The notes under the pieces are model-generated. The model was not told where the DNA came from. It saw only the letters and a program-made list of their open reading frames with translations, and did no database searches. Shown here piece after piece: positions 35,458-44,700 of a stretch of 64,000 nucleotides of DNA. Within the stretch, counting starts at the first letter, position 1, and each line of letters begins with the position of its first letter. The DNA comes from G965276675 sp965276675 (GTDB taxonomy: Bacteria; Acidobacteriota; Terriglobia; Terriglobales; Acidobacteriaceae): the NCBI GenBank assembly GCA_965276675.1, contig OZ255624.1, forward strand, positions 3,348,001-3,412,000, read 5' to 3'. The position numbers and the translations under genes were made by a program.

Positions 35458-36138
35458 ATGAACAAGATCATTCTGGGTGACAATCAAGCGATCTTCCGAG
35501 CCGGCATCGCCAAGGTTTTGGCAAGCGAAGAAGACTTTCGCGTAGCAGCACAATGCGGCGACCTGGCCCGCCTAATACTCGCCATCGATACCTACCGTGC
35601 CTCCATTGTGGTCTTCGCCTCCGCACTCAAGCCAGAGATCGAAGATCTGATGACTCGCGTCAAAGGTGCAGGCAGCCGCGCGATCGTGATCGCAGAAAAC
35701 TCTGAACCGGCCTCCAGCTACACGCAGATCGGTGTGCGCGGTGTGGTTTATCGCAACACTACCGGAGCCGCGCTCGTCGATTGCGTCCACAAAGTTATCC
35801 ATGGGCTTACCTGCGTGCAGCGTCCCGCAGACGCCGCGCAAAACGATGAAGAGGACTTCGTTGGAGCACGCGTTCGCGATCGCCTCACGCCCAAGGAGAT
35901 GAAGATCGTCGCTTTGATCGTGCAGGGCTGCAAGAACAAAGAGATCGCACAGCGCCTGGGCACAACCGAACAGGTGATCAAGAACTATCTCCGCAGCGTC
36001 TATGACAAGACCGGGGTCTCGGACCGCCTGGAGCTGGCGCTGTTCACGATCCACCATCGCATTCTTGCCGCTGCTGCTGCTGAGGCTGGGAACGGTTTGC
36101 AAACCAGCGCCGCCGCCCTGCAGATGCGGAGCGCATAG
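35458..36138 (+). CDS. LuxR/NarL-type regulator with degenerate receiver
   Basis: 226 residues from ATG 35458, with GAGG 4 nt upstream; an in-frame TTG at 35446 is an alternative. The N-terminal 120 residues have a receiver fold (MNKIILGDNQAIFRAGIAKVLA), but the phosphoacceptor position in VVFASALK is Ala54, the switch Thr/Ser is missing and the conserved Lys is Arg (VYRNTTGAAL). The C-terminal LuxR HTH is intact: RLTPKEMKIVALIVQGCKNK then EIAQRLGTTEQVIKNYLRSV. It probably works without phosphorylation. Divergent from the CNB-kinase/FAD-reductase operon. Confidence 0.9.
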   Translation: MNKIILGDNQAIFRAGIAKVLASEEDFRVAAQCGDLARLILAIDTYRASIVVFASALKPEIEDLMTRVKGAGSRAIVIAENSEPASSYTQIGVRGVVYRNTTGAALVDCVHKVIHGLTCVQRPADAAQNDEEDFVGARVRDRLTPKEMKIVALIVQGCKNKEIAQRLGTTEQVIKNYLRSVYDKTGVSDRLELALFTIHHRILAAAAAEAGNGLQTSAAALQMRSA

Positions 36139-36176
36139 AACACACGCGGACTAACCAGACCGCGCGCGTACTTAAG

Positions 36177-36210
36177 AAAGGCCCTTCTAACCAGAAGGGC
36201 TTTCTCTTTT
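36177..36210 (+). terminator. Rho-independent terminator of the LuxR-type gene
   Basis: Stem GCCCTTCT / AGAAGGGC (8 bp, extended by an A/T-G/T flank) with a 4-nt AACC loop, followed by TTTCTCTTTT. It lies 38 nt after the stop codon. Confidence 0.88.
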
Positions 36211-36247
36211 ATGCGAGAAGAAAACAACAGCAAACAACAGTCAAAAG

Positions 36248-36291
36248 CAGTTCACTGCTGTCACTGTCTTCCGCTGCAGTCCACTGCTGTC
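36248..36291. repeat. Pair of 15-bp direct repeats
   Basis: CAGTTCACTGCTGTC (36248-36262) and CAGTCCACTGCTGTC (36277-36291) differ at one base and start 29 nt apart, just beyond the end of pruA. Related CAACAG/CTGCTG words surround them. No function is evident. Confidence 0.6.
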
Positions 36292-36300
36292 TACCGTTCT

Positions 36301-37896
36301 CTAGCTCAGCTTCTCTCCCACCGATTTGGCTTGCGTGAAGAGGTAGAGGTAATCCGGCCCTCCAGCCTTGGAGTCCGTGCCCGACATATTGAAGCCGCCA
36401 AACGGATGCGCTCCGACCATCGCGCCGGTGCTCTTGCGGTTGAAGTAGAGGTTGCCCACATGGAAGGCACGGCGGGCGTGGTCCAGCTTTTCGCGTGAGG
36501 TGGAGTAGACCGAACCAGTCAGGCCGTATTCGGTGTTATTCGCGATCTCCAGCGCGTGCTCAAAGCTGTCGGCCTTGATCACCGCCAGTACCGGCCCGAA
36601 GATCTCTTCCTGCGCGATACGGGCCGTAGGGGCAACATCGACGATGACCGTCGGCTCAATATAGTAGCCACCTTCATCGCTCGCGACCCTGTTGCCGCCG
36701 GTGAGCAGGCGGCCTTCATGCTTTCCCGCTTCGATATAGCCCAGGATCATCTTCATCGCGCCTTCGCTCACGACCGGACCCATATACGCATTCTTGACCG
36801 GATCGCCGACCTTGATCTTGGCGACCCGCGCCTCCAGTCCTTCGAGGAAGGATTCATAGATGGACTCCTCGACAATCGCGCGCGAACACGCCGAACACTT
36901 CTGCCCGTTGAAGCCGAAGGCCGAGCTCACCACGCCCTCAACCGCGGCATCGATGTCGCAGTCGGCGCTGACGACGATCGAGTCCTTGCCACCCATTTCA
37001 AGCACAGTACGCTTGATCCAGATCTGGCCGGGCTTGGTCTTGGCGGCGCGCTCGTGGATTTCGAGCCCGACATCCTTCGAGCCGGTGAAGGCGATGAATC
37101 GCAGCTTCGGGTGCTCGACGATTGCATTGCCGAAGGTGGCGCCGGAGCCGGGGCAGAAGTTGACGACGCCGGGCGGCATCCCGGCCTCTTCGAGCACATC
37201 GACGAAGCGCGCCGCGATGGTCGGCGAGTCGCTCGACGGCTTGAGGATGACGGTGTTCCCGCAGACGATGGAGGCGGCGGTCATGCCGGCCATGATCGCG
37301 AACGGGAAGTTCCACGGCGGGATGACGGCGCCGACGCCAAGCGGGATGTAGAGGAGTTCGTCGCGCTCACCGGGATACTGGACCGGCGGCGTTGCCGTCG
37401 CCAGCCGCAGCGCCTCGCGCGCGTAGAATTCCAGAAAGTCGATGGTCTCGGCGACATCCGCGTCCGCCTCAGCATAGTTCTTGCCGACCTCGTAGGTCAG
37501 CCAGGCGCAGAACTCGAACTTGCGCTCGCGGATGATCTCGGCCGCCTTTAGTAGCAAGGATGCGCGCTCTTCCGGCGAGACGTGCTGCCAGCTGCCGAAG
37601 GCTTTCAGCGCGGCCACCATAGCCTGCTCGGCGTGTTCCGCCCCGGCCTTCTGGTGGATGCCGACCACCTGCGCGGGGCGAGCGGGATTGATGGAGGTGA
37701 TCTTACCCTGCGTGCGGAAGCGATCTCCACCGATGATCAGCTCGTATTCATGGCCAAGCATGTCGCCGACGCGGACCAGGGCGTCGCGCATGGCGTGTTC
37801 ATTTTCCGATTTTGAGAAGTCGACAAAGGGTTCGTTGCGAAAATCGCCCTCGGGCGAGAGCGGCAGGATGACGGTAGAGAGTTCGGCGGTTTGCAT
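36301..37896 (-). CDS. pruA: L-glutamate gamma-semialdehyde (1-pyrroline-5-carboxylate) dehydrogenase
   Basis: 531 residues. NAD-dependent aldehyde dehydrogenase that oxidises glutamate semialdehyde to glutamate in proline and arginine breakdown. Seen: IPLGVGAVIPPWNFPFAI, the NAD loop FTGSKDVG, the general base in VLEMGGKDSIVV and catalytic Cys334 in FNGQKCSACSRA. The KCSACSR and MSGTDSKAGGPDYL segments are typical of the stand-alone RocA/PruA group and not of other ALDHs. Proline dehydrogenase is not in the window. Single gene on its strand. Confidence 0.95.
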   Translation of the reverse strand: MQTAELSTVILPLSPEGDFRNEPFVDFSKSENEHAMRDALVRVGDMLGHEYELIIGGDRFRTQGKITSINPARPAQVVGIHQKAGAEHAEQAMVAALKAFGSWQHVSPEERASLLLKAAEIIRERKFEFCAWLTYEVGKNYAEADADVAETIDFLEFYAREALRLATATPPVQYPGERDELLYIPLGVGAVIPPWNFPFAIMAGMTAASIVCGNTVILKPSSDSPTIAARFVDVLEEAGMPPGVVNFCPGSGATFGNAIVEHPKLRFIAFTGSKDVGLEIHERAAKTKPGQIWIKRTVLEMGGKDSIVVSADCDIDAAVEGVVSSAFGFNGQKCSACSRAIVEESIYESFLEGLEARVAKIKVGDPVKNAYMGPVVSEGAMKMILGYIEAGKHEGRLLTGGNRVASDEGGYYIEPTVIVDVAPTARIAQEEIFGPVLAVIKADSFEHALEIANNTEYGLTGSVYSTSREKLDHARRAFHVGNLYFNRKSTGAMVGAHPFGGFNMSGTDSKAGGPDYLYLFTQAKSVGEKLS

Positions 37897-38027
37897 AACC
37901 GACTAGTTTAACGCAGAAGGCTGTGCCGAGATTTGGCGCACTCGGGTTGTCACTGCTGACGTTACTTCGGTGTGGTCGTTTGTGGCGTAGTTTTGGCAAG
38001 TACCCCCCTCCCCCACCCTTTTTGGCT

Positions 38028-38123
38028 AAAGTCCTGTTTCCATTGTACTTAGCCGGGGGCTAGCGCTGTAAAGTCTTCTTTCTAAAGTAGTTATGGGCAA
38101 AGTCCTGCAAACAGAGGACTTAA
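38028..38123. repeat. Three-copy palindromic intergenic repeat element
   Basis: Three imperfect copies of a 24-25-bp unit of the form AAAGTCyT(n8-10)rkrsTTA start at 38028, 38070 and 38099. The third is a clean palindrome (AAGTCCT / AGGACTT, 8-nt loop). A C-rich run at 38001-38019 precedes them. They lie in the 324-nt gap between pruA and the SBBP protein gene, which holds no ORF I can support. Confidence 0.65.
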
Positions 38124-38220
38124 GTGGCTGATGAGTGGCCCCATGCGCTAGATGTGTCAGCTTTACTTCTAGTGTAGAGAAATGGTGGGGTGACTACGCC
38201 ATTAGACCGCAGAAACAGCG

Positions 38221-41200
38221 TCATTGGACCACCAAAGAAACCGAGGACGCCTGGGACGTAGTTCCACTTGTTGCAACCACAGAAATCGTGTAAGTACCCG
38301 CTGGGGTAGATGAATTGCCAGGCTGAGCTGGAGTTGGCGCCGAGCCACCGCATCCTGCAAACGTCAAGGTCCCAATGACTGCTGCGGTCATGAAGAACAG
38401 CGGAAGGCCGTGCGTGCGTCGAAAATTTGCGAACGCCTGTTGCTTGCGTTTTATCGTCCCGGGGAAGAACAGGATCGCCACCAAGCCAACCAAAGCTCCG
38501 GAGGTGCGTACAAGTTTGGCCACACTCTGGCTCTTCTGCTGCGTAGAGATCGTGAGCGAGACACTGCTTGCGCTTCCAGACGACACATTGATAGTCGAAG
38601 GCGAGAAGCTGCACGTTGCATAGGGCGGCAGCTTGGAGCAACTAAGAGTCACGGGTCCGCTCAACCCACCAGTGCTGGAAAGAGCTAAGGTGTAGTTTGC
38701 TGGCTGCCCGGATTGCACGGTAGCGCTACTCGCACCCGCAGGAAAGGCGATGGCAATCCCTGGGGCAGCGGCTCCCGACCCGCTGAGTGCCGCGCTTTGA
38801 GGGCTGTTTGCTGCACTGTCGGTGAGCAGCAAAGAAGCCTGCTTCGCATCGGCACTGGACGGCGTGAAGATGACATTGATTGTGCAGCTCTTGCCAGAAG
38901 CCACGCTCTTCCCACAATTATTGGTCTGCGAGAAGCTCGCCGCATCGGCGCCACTGATGGCGACCGCCAGAGACGAGAGCGTGGGGCCGCCCGTATTGGT
39001 CAGCGTAAGCTGCTGCGGCGCGGAAGCCGCTCCGACTCGCTGCGTGCCGAAGGCAAGCGTTTTAGGGCTGAGCGTCGCTGTAGCTCCTCCGACGCCTGGT
39101 GTAGTCGTTGCGGAACCCGAAACAGGCAAGCTGTAAGTAGGTATCAGGGCACTGGAGGTAAGAGTGAGCGACGTGTTGAAATCGCCGGCTGCTGGCGGCG
39201 TGAAGATTACCGAGATGGTGCAGCTTGCATTCTCGCTCAAGGTGCCGACGCAATTGCTGCCGGGAGGAAGCGCAAAGATCGGACTGGAGAGCTGAACGCT
39301 GTCGATGGTAAGCGGCACGGTGCCACAGTTGGTGACGGTAAGCGGCGCGGAGCTTGAGGAGCCAACCTGAGCTATGGTGAAGACGTTCGGTGAGAAGCAT
39401 ATGCCTGGCCCGGGCTGCGCGGGATCGATCAGCGCGGCGAAGCCGTAAGTGTAGCTGTAGCCCGGAGGCGGCGGGGTGACAGTCCGCTGGAATGCCGAGG
39501 AGGTCGTCGGCATGTCCGATGCGCCTGTCCCGGCAATATGTGCCCGGCCCTGCACGTCAAGCGCTACACCGCTGATCTGAGAGCCCGCCTGCGCTCCATT
39601 GAAATAGGTGGAGAACAGGAGTGTATGGATCCCAGAATCGAACTCTGAGACAAAAGCCGAAGAGTTCGAAAGAACCGGGCCTGGCAGAGATTGCAGCGGG
39701 TGAACCACCGGCAGTGGAGGAGAGGACAAATCGTATCCTGCTATCCAGACATTTCCAGAGGTGTCCAAGGCGACGCTTTGAATACCCGGGCCCCCGTAGC
39801 TCCCCTTTGTCCCGAAGTAGCTGGAATAGAGCAGTTGGCTGGCGTCAGCACTCAGCTTAGCGATGAAGCCCGCTCCCACAGCTGAATCGAAGGCATCCGG
39901 GGTAATCGGGTAGTTGATGCCGGCGCCTACCAGAATGACTTCGCGGTTTGAGGTCAATGCCATGCTGTTTGCATGGCCGGTCCCGACGAGCGTCGAGTAG
40001 AGTATCGAAGCTCCGTCCGGGGAGATTTTTGTGACGAAAGGTGCATCCCGTGACGGCGAGATCAGCGCGGCTTGGTAGGCGCCCGGCGTAGTTGGCCATG
40101 GGGTGGTGTTCGTAAAACCAGTGATGCCGACGGTGCCCGCAAGGTAAGCATTACCAGACAGATCCACCGCGAGACCTGACGGCCCTGTTCCTCCTGTAGC
40201 ATCCCCAGAGTCCCCAACGATGGCACTATATGCCAGCCTTCCCGTTGGCTGCAGCTTTGTGAGGAAGACTCCGGAGCTCACGTATGCCGAGTGCAACGCG
40301 CCCGGTGTCACTGGCAGATACTGTGACTGTGTAGTTCCCGACACGTAGACACCACTATTGGAGTCCACTGCGACAGCTCCGGGGAAAGTGACCGGTGAAT
40401 GACCCGCGTTGTCCGTGCCGCCCAGCCGACTGGAGAAGTTGAGCGATGCTCCATCGGGAGCGAGCGAGGTCACAAATCCGTCGTCGGAGGAGACCACGCC
40501 GGCGCTGATCGGGTTCTTGAGTGGGAAGTCTTTCGATGAGGTGCGGCCAGCGATGATCGCGTCTCCGCTTGCGTCGACAGCGATCGCCCGGGCCTCGTCA
40601 TAGTCACTACCGCCCAGCAGGGTGGAGTAGACCTGGGCGGTCCCGGTGGCATTGAGCTTGGTGATGAACACGTCTGGCTTGTTCGCCGCGCACGATGCGC
40701 ATTTGGTCTGGAACGATCCAGCCGTCACCGGGTAGTTGGAAGAGAAGGTTGAACCGACGATATAGGTATTTCCCGACCCGTCGACTGCGACCCCTGAAAC
40801 AGCAAGCGGCAGATCGGCAAGATAGGTCGAGTAGTCGAGCACGGGATCGATGATGAGCGGCAGGTCTGGAGCGACGGCATCAATGTGGAATCCGACCTCG
40901 TTTTTGCTGAGCAGAACAAAGCTTCCATTTCGTTCGATCTTGCGACCGGTTGCTGGCTGATAGATGTGCGGTGCCCTCATCAGCAACTCGCCGCCATCCA
41001 TGACTACATGCAGGTCGCCGTTGTGGGAGAGATAGAGTCTATCGGCGCCTTCATAGCGCACGCGCACCTGGCGGTAATCCGCCCGGGGCTGTACGACGAA
41101 GTCATGTTCGACCTGCTGGCCCCTGCCGTAAAAGGTCAGGTCCACTCCCGGGTAGACACGTTCGTAGGTGATGCGGCCATATTGGGGAATATGCGTGTGC

Positions 41201-41607
41201 CAGCCCGACGGTGCATTGCCGAGCAAGTAGTTCGACTCCCCCGCACCTTTTTCCGTGGCGACCATCGTTGCATCGCGCCTGGCGTCGACCAGCAACATGC
41301 CAAGCTTCTCCCTGCCACTGCTCCCCGGAGCTTGCACATCCACATGGTTCGCAAAGAAACCGACTTGCAGGCTGCCGGAGTGGGCCAGGTATATCGCTCC
41401 CGGCGTTCCCTGGCCTACGTTGGGCTCAATCGCCAGTGGCACTTGCATTATGGTTGCGTTCGGGTGCAAGTTGCTGGTTGCCAGATTGCTAATAGCGTTT
41501 GCGGCAGCGGCCGACGATGTCTTGGGATGGGGCGAAGTTTGCGCCGAAGCGAACAGGCAACATGTGAGAAAAGTACAAAGGAATGCGACGCGGGGCAGGA
41601 GACGCAA
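38221..41607 (-). CDS. SBBP-repeat surface protein with choice-of-anchor D domains
   Basis: 1128 residues. Signal peptide 1-22. An N-terminal domain (about 50-260) of the kind that precedes SBBP propellers contains ERVYPGVDLTFYGRGQQVEHDFVV. Beta-propeller SBBP repeats (about 265-720) recur as AVDGSGNTYIVGST, AVDASGDAIIAGRT and AVDLSGNAYLAGTV. Two choice-of-anchor D domains (about 735-935) each carry the F..V..G..S....LTNTG / SC.I.VIFTP pattern. Then an Ig-like domain, TM (1036-1052), basic loop, TM (1068-1085) and Cys1086-Gly-Gly with a 43-residue tail. Likely a cell-surface or outer-envelope protein. Confidence 0.9.
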   Translation of the reverse strand: MRLLPRVAFLCTFLTCCLFASAQTSPHPKTSSAAAANAISNLATSNLHPNATIMQVPLAIEPNVGQGTPGAIYLAHSGSLQVGFFANHVDVQAPGSSGREKLGMLLVDARRDATMVATEKGAGESNYLLGNAPSGWHTHIPQYGRITYERVYPGVDLTFYGRGQQVEHDFVVQPRADYRQVRVRYEGADRLYLSHNGDLHVVMDGGELLMRAPHIYQPATGRKIERNGSFVLLSKNEVGFHIDAVAPDLPLIIDPVLDYSTYLADLPLAVSGVAVDGSGNTYIVGSTFSSNYPVTAGSFQTKCASCAANKPDVFITKLNATGTAQVYSTLLGGSDYDEARAIAVDASGDAIIAGRTSSKDFPLKNPISAGVVSSDDGFVTSLAPDGASLNFSSRLGGTDNAGHSPVTFPGAVAVDSNSGVYVSGTTQSQYLPVTPGALHSAYVSSGVFLTKLQPTGRLAYSAIVGDSGDATGGTGPSGLAVDLSGNAYLAGTVGITGFTNTTPWPTTPGAYQAALISPSRDAPFVTKISPDGASILYSTLVGTGHANSMALTSNREVILVGAGINYPITPDAFDSAVGAGFIAKLSADASQLLYSSYFGTKGSYGGPGIQSVALDTSGNVWIAGYDLSSPPLPVVHPLQSLPGPVLSNSSAFVSEFDSGIHTLLFSTYFNGAQAGSQISGVALDVQGRAHIAGTGASDMPTTSSAFQRTVTPPPPGYSYTYGFAALIDPAQPGPGICFSPNVFTIAQVGSSSSAPLTVTNCGTVPLTIDSVQLSSPIFALPPGSNCVGTLSENASCTISVIFTPPAAGDFNTSLTLTSSALIPTYSLPVSGSATTTPGVGGATATLSPKTLAFGTQRVGAASAPQQLTLTNTGGPTLSSLAVAISGADAASFSQTNNCGKSVASGKSCTINVIFTPSSADAKQASLLLTDSAANSPQSAALSGSGAAAPGIAIAFPAGASSATVQSGQPANYTLALSSTGGLSGPVTLSCSKLPPYATCSFSPSTINVSSGSASSVSLTISTQQKSQSVAKLVRTSGALVGLVAILFFPGTIKRKQQAFANFRRTHGLPLFFMTAAVIGTLTFAGCGGSAPTPAQPGNSSTPAGTYTISVVATSGTTSQASSVSLVVQ

Positions 41608-41777
41608 GTATCTCTCCGGAGATCGGCAAGGGTAGGGGGAGCAGACTCACCCTACCCGATGCAAATTTCCTTGTCCAGACAATTTGGCTCCGAGCTGTAT
41701 TACGAGGAAGCCAAAACGGGACGGCTAGCCTGCTTTGTAAATTGCAGGCAGACGTCTAGCGGAGACAATGAAACGAA

Positions 41778-44700
41778 CTACTTGGCGGCGGTTAGCCGTT
41801 CGGTTTGGGCGGACATTTTGGCGGTGCGCTCTAGTTTGTCCCAGTTGAAGGGGCGGCCGTCGATGGCACGCTTGATGGTTTTGAAGAGCACGATCGAGAA
41901 GACCTGACGATAGGCGAAGCGCTGCAGCCAGATGTGGAAGAGCAGCCAGCCATCGCCCTTGCTTGCCGGGTGGCGGCGTTCGAGCGAGAAGGCCAGGGCG
42001 GAGGTGATGAAGTCGATCACCAGGAAGGTGAGAAAGTAGACCAGCAGCTTGTCAAAATTAGCGGCGCTCGCGGCCTCGGGGTGGAAGTAGCGGTCGACCA
42101 GGTAATGGATGAGGCCGGCGACGAAGATGATGTCGATAAAGGGCGAGACGAGCGGCAGCATGATCTGAAAGATCACGATATTGGGAAGGGCAAAGAGACC
42201 CATCGCGCGATGCTTCAGAAAGGCCTTCTTGTGTTTGACGACGGCCTGCAGCGTACCGAAGGACCAGCGGAAGCGCTGCCGCATGAGGCCATTGGCGGTG
42301 ACCGGCGCCTCGGTGAAGGCCAGCGAGCGGTCCTCATAGATGACCTTATAGCCCTGTTCGAGCAGGTTCATGGTGAGGTCAGCATCTTCGGCTACGGTGT
42401 TTGCCGGGTAGCCGCCACCATGCCGCACGGCGCCGGTCCGCCATGCGCCAATCGCGCCCGGAACCACCGTGACCACGTTGAAGAGATCCAGCGCGCGCCG
42501 TTCGAAGTTTTGGCTGGTGATGTATTCGAGCGCCTGCCAACGCGTCCACAGGTTCACGCGGTTGCCGACCTTAGCGTTGCCCGCGACTGCGCCGACCGCT
42601 GGGTCGGCAAAGTGGCAGATCAGCTTGGAGATGGCGTCTGACGCGATCACCGTATCGGCGTCGATGCCGACGTAGTACTCCTCTGTCAATCGCGCCACGG
42701 CAAAGTTGAGCGCCTCTGCTTTGCCGGCGTTGGGCTTGCGCAGGACCTGCAGTTGTCCGGCCGCGATCTCATCGGCGTAGGCTTCGCGAGCCACATCGTA
42801 GGTGCGGTCCGTGGAGCCGTCGTCGATCACGATGGCGTGCAGGTTGGCGTAGTCCGAATTCAACACAGACCGGATCGTTCGCACGATCACCGTCTCCTCG
42901 TTGTAGGCCGGAATAAGCACGGCAACACGCGGCGCAAAGCCACCCGGGACGACCGGCACCTTGCGTGAGCGGAAGCGATCGATGAGCGCGAAGATGCCGA
43001 TGAGCAGCAGCCGCGCACTCATCAGCACGTCGCCAACGAAGAAGACCATGACGCCGAAGCGGAAGAAGAAGGCCCACAGGAAGAAGGCTACCGAGTCGAC
43101 ACGCGCTTGCCAGCGCTGGTTTGGCGTGAGCGGCGGCATCACCTCGGCTGTGGTCTTACCCATCAGCTCCGAGACGGGAACGATCCCGTAGCCATGTGCG
43201 CGGAGCGCGTCGATCAAGACTGGCAACGCAGCGACGGTGGCCGAGCGGTCGCCGCCGCCATCGTGCATTAAGATGACGGAGCCGCGCAGGACCGACCTGG
43301 TCTTCATGGCGTCGAGCTGCGCGAAGACGCTGTCGGTGATCTCCTTCGGTGACTTGCGCGGGTGCTCTTCCCAGTCGTTGGTGTCGATCTTGTCGCCAAC
43401 GACTACATAGCCCATGTCCTGGACCCGCGCCATGGGTGCGACCTGACCGTTGGTGTCGGGCTCCTGATCGATGGAATAGGGAGGGCGGAAGTAAAGTGGT
43501 CTGACGCCGAGCTTGCTGGCAAAGAGCCGCTCGGTCAGATTGAGCTCGAGCTGGAGCTGGCGCGGTGAGACCTCGCTGATATCTGGATGTGTGAAGGTGT
43601 GGTTACCAATCTCGTGACCCTCGCGCACATAGCGCCGCAGCAGGCCGACGTTGTCCTGGGCCTGCTCGCCAATGACCATGAAGGCCGCTTTGACGCCCTT
43701 CTGCTTAAGTACGTCGAGGATCTTCGGCGTCCACTTCGGATCGGGGCCGTCGTCGAAGGTGATCGCGATCTTGTCCGGGTGGTAGCCGTAGAAGCGCACC
43801 GTATAGGGCTGCGGATACGTGACCATGTGCTCGTCGGTGACGGTCTGATTGTCCGCGTCCATGTCGATGGTGCGCGAGCCCGAGCGCGGCGAGCCGGTAA
43901 TGCGCAGGATATCGCCCTCACCCTCAGAGTTCAGATCCTCACCCGGCGCGATGGTCTGCAGCAGACTGGGCGCATTTGCGTTATTGGGCTTGTCCCAGAT
44001 GTTCCAGACCGAGGGATCTTCCGAACCCAGCCGCCAGAGCGCAAAGGTCTGCAGTCCCATGCCGCGAGCGGCGCGCAACTCATTCAGGGCTGTGACGCCG
44101 TCCAGCATCCATACCTCGTGCTGGGTATGAGTGTCCTCGTCTTCAAAGGCAAAGTGGGGGTTGAGTTCGTCGCCGTTCAGCCGGACGTCGGCCCCGGCGT
44201 CGTCGGCCTCCTGCCAGGCATCCTGCACCAGCAGGTCGCCGACGTCGAGAATCTTGCGCTTCGCGCCGCGTTTGCCGCCACTCGGCATGGTCCAGTCATA
44301 GGCATAGTTGCCGATGGCGCAGATAAGCTTTTCCTTGGGCACGATCTTGAGCGCACGGCGGAGGTTGCCCTCAAACCAGTCCTGCGCGGCAATCGGGCCG
44401 GGACCGCTCTCCGACTCATGCTGGTCGTAGTTCATCAGCAGAATGCCATCGGAGTGGCCGGCCAGCAGCTTCAGATCGTCGTTGTCGGCCGAGATGCCGG
44501 TGTTGACATAGAGCCGAAGATCGCGGGCGTGCATCTGCGCGTAGAGCTCGGTGATGAAGGCGGCGTAGCCCTCGCTTGCCGCATCGGGAACGTCTTCGAG
44601 GTCCAGCGAGAGTCCCCGGTAGAGAGGATTGGCCGCAAAGAACTGCCCCAGCTGATTCTCGAGATTGTGCCGGGCGCTGGCGCTCCCGAGCATGGCGCCG

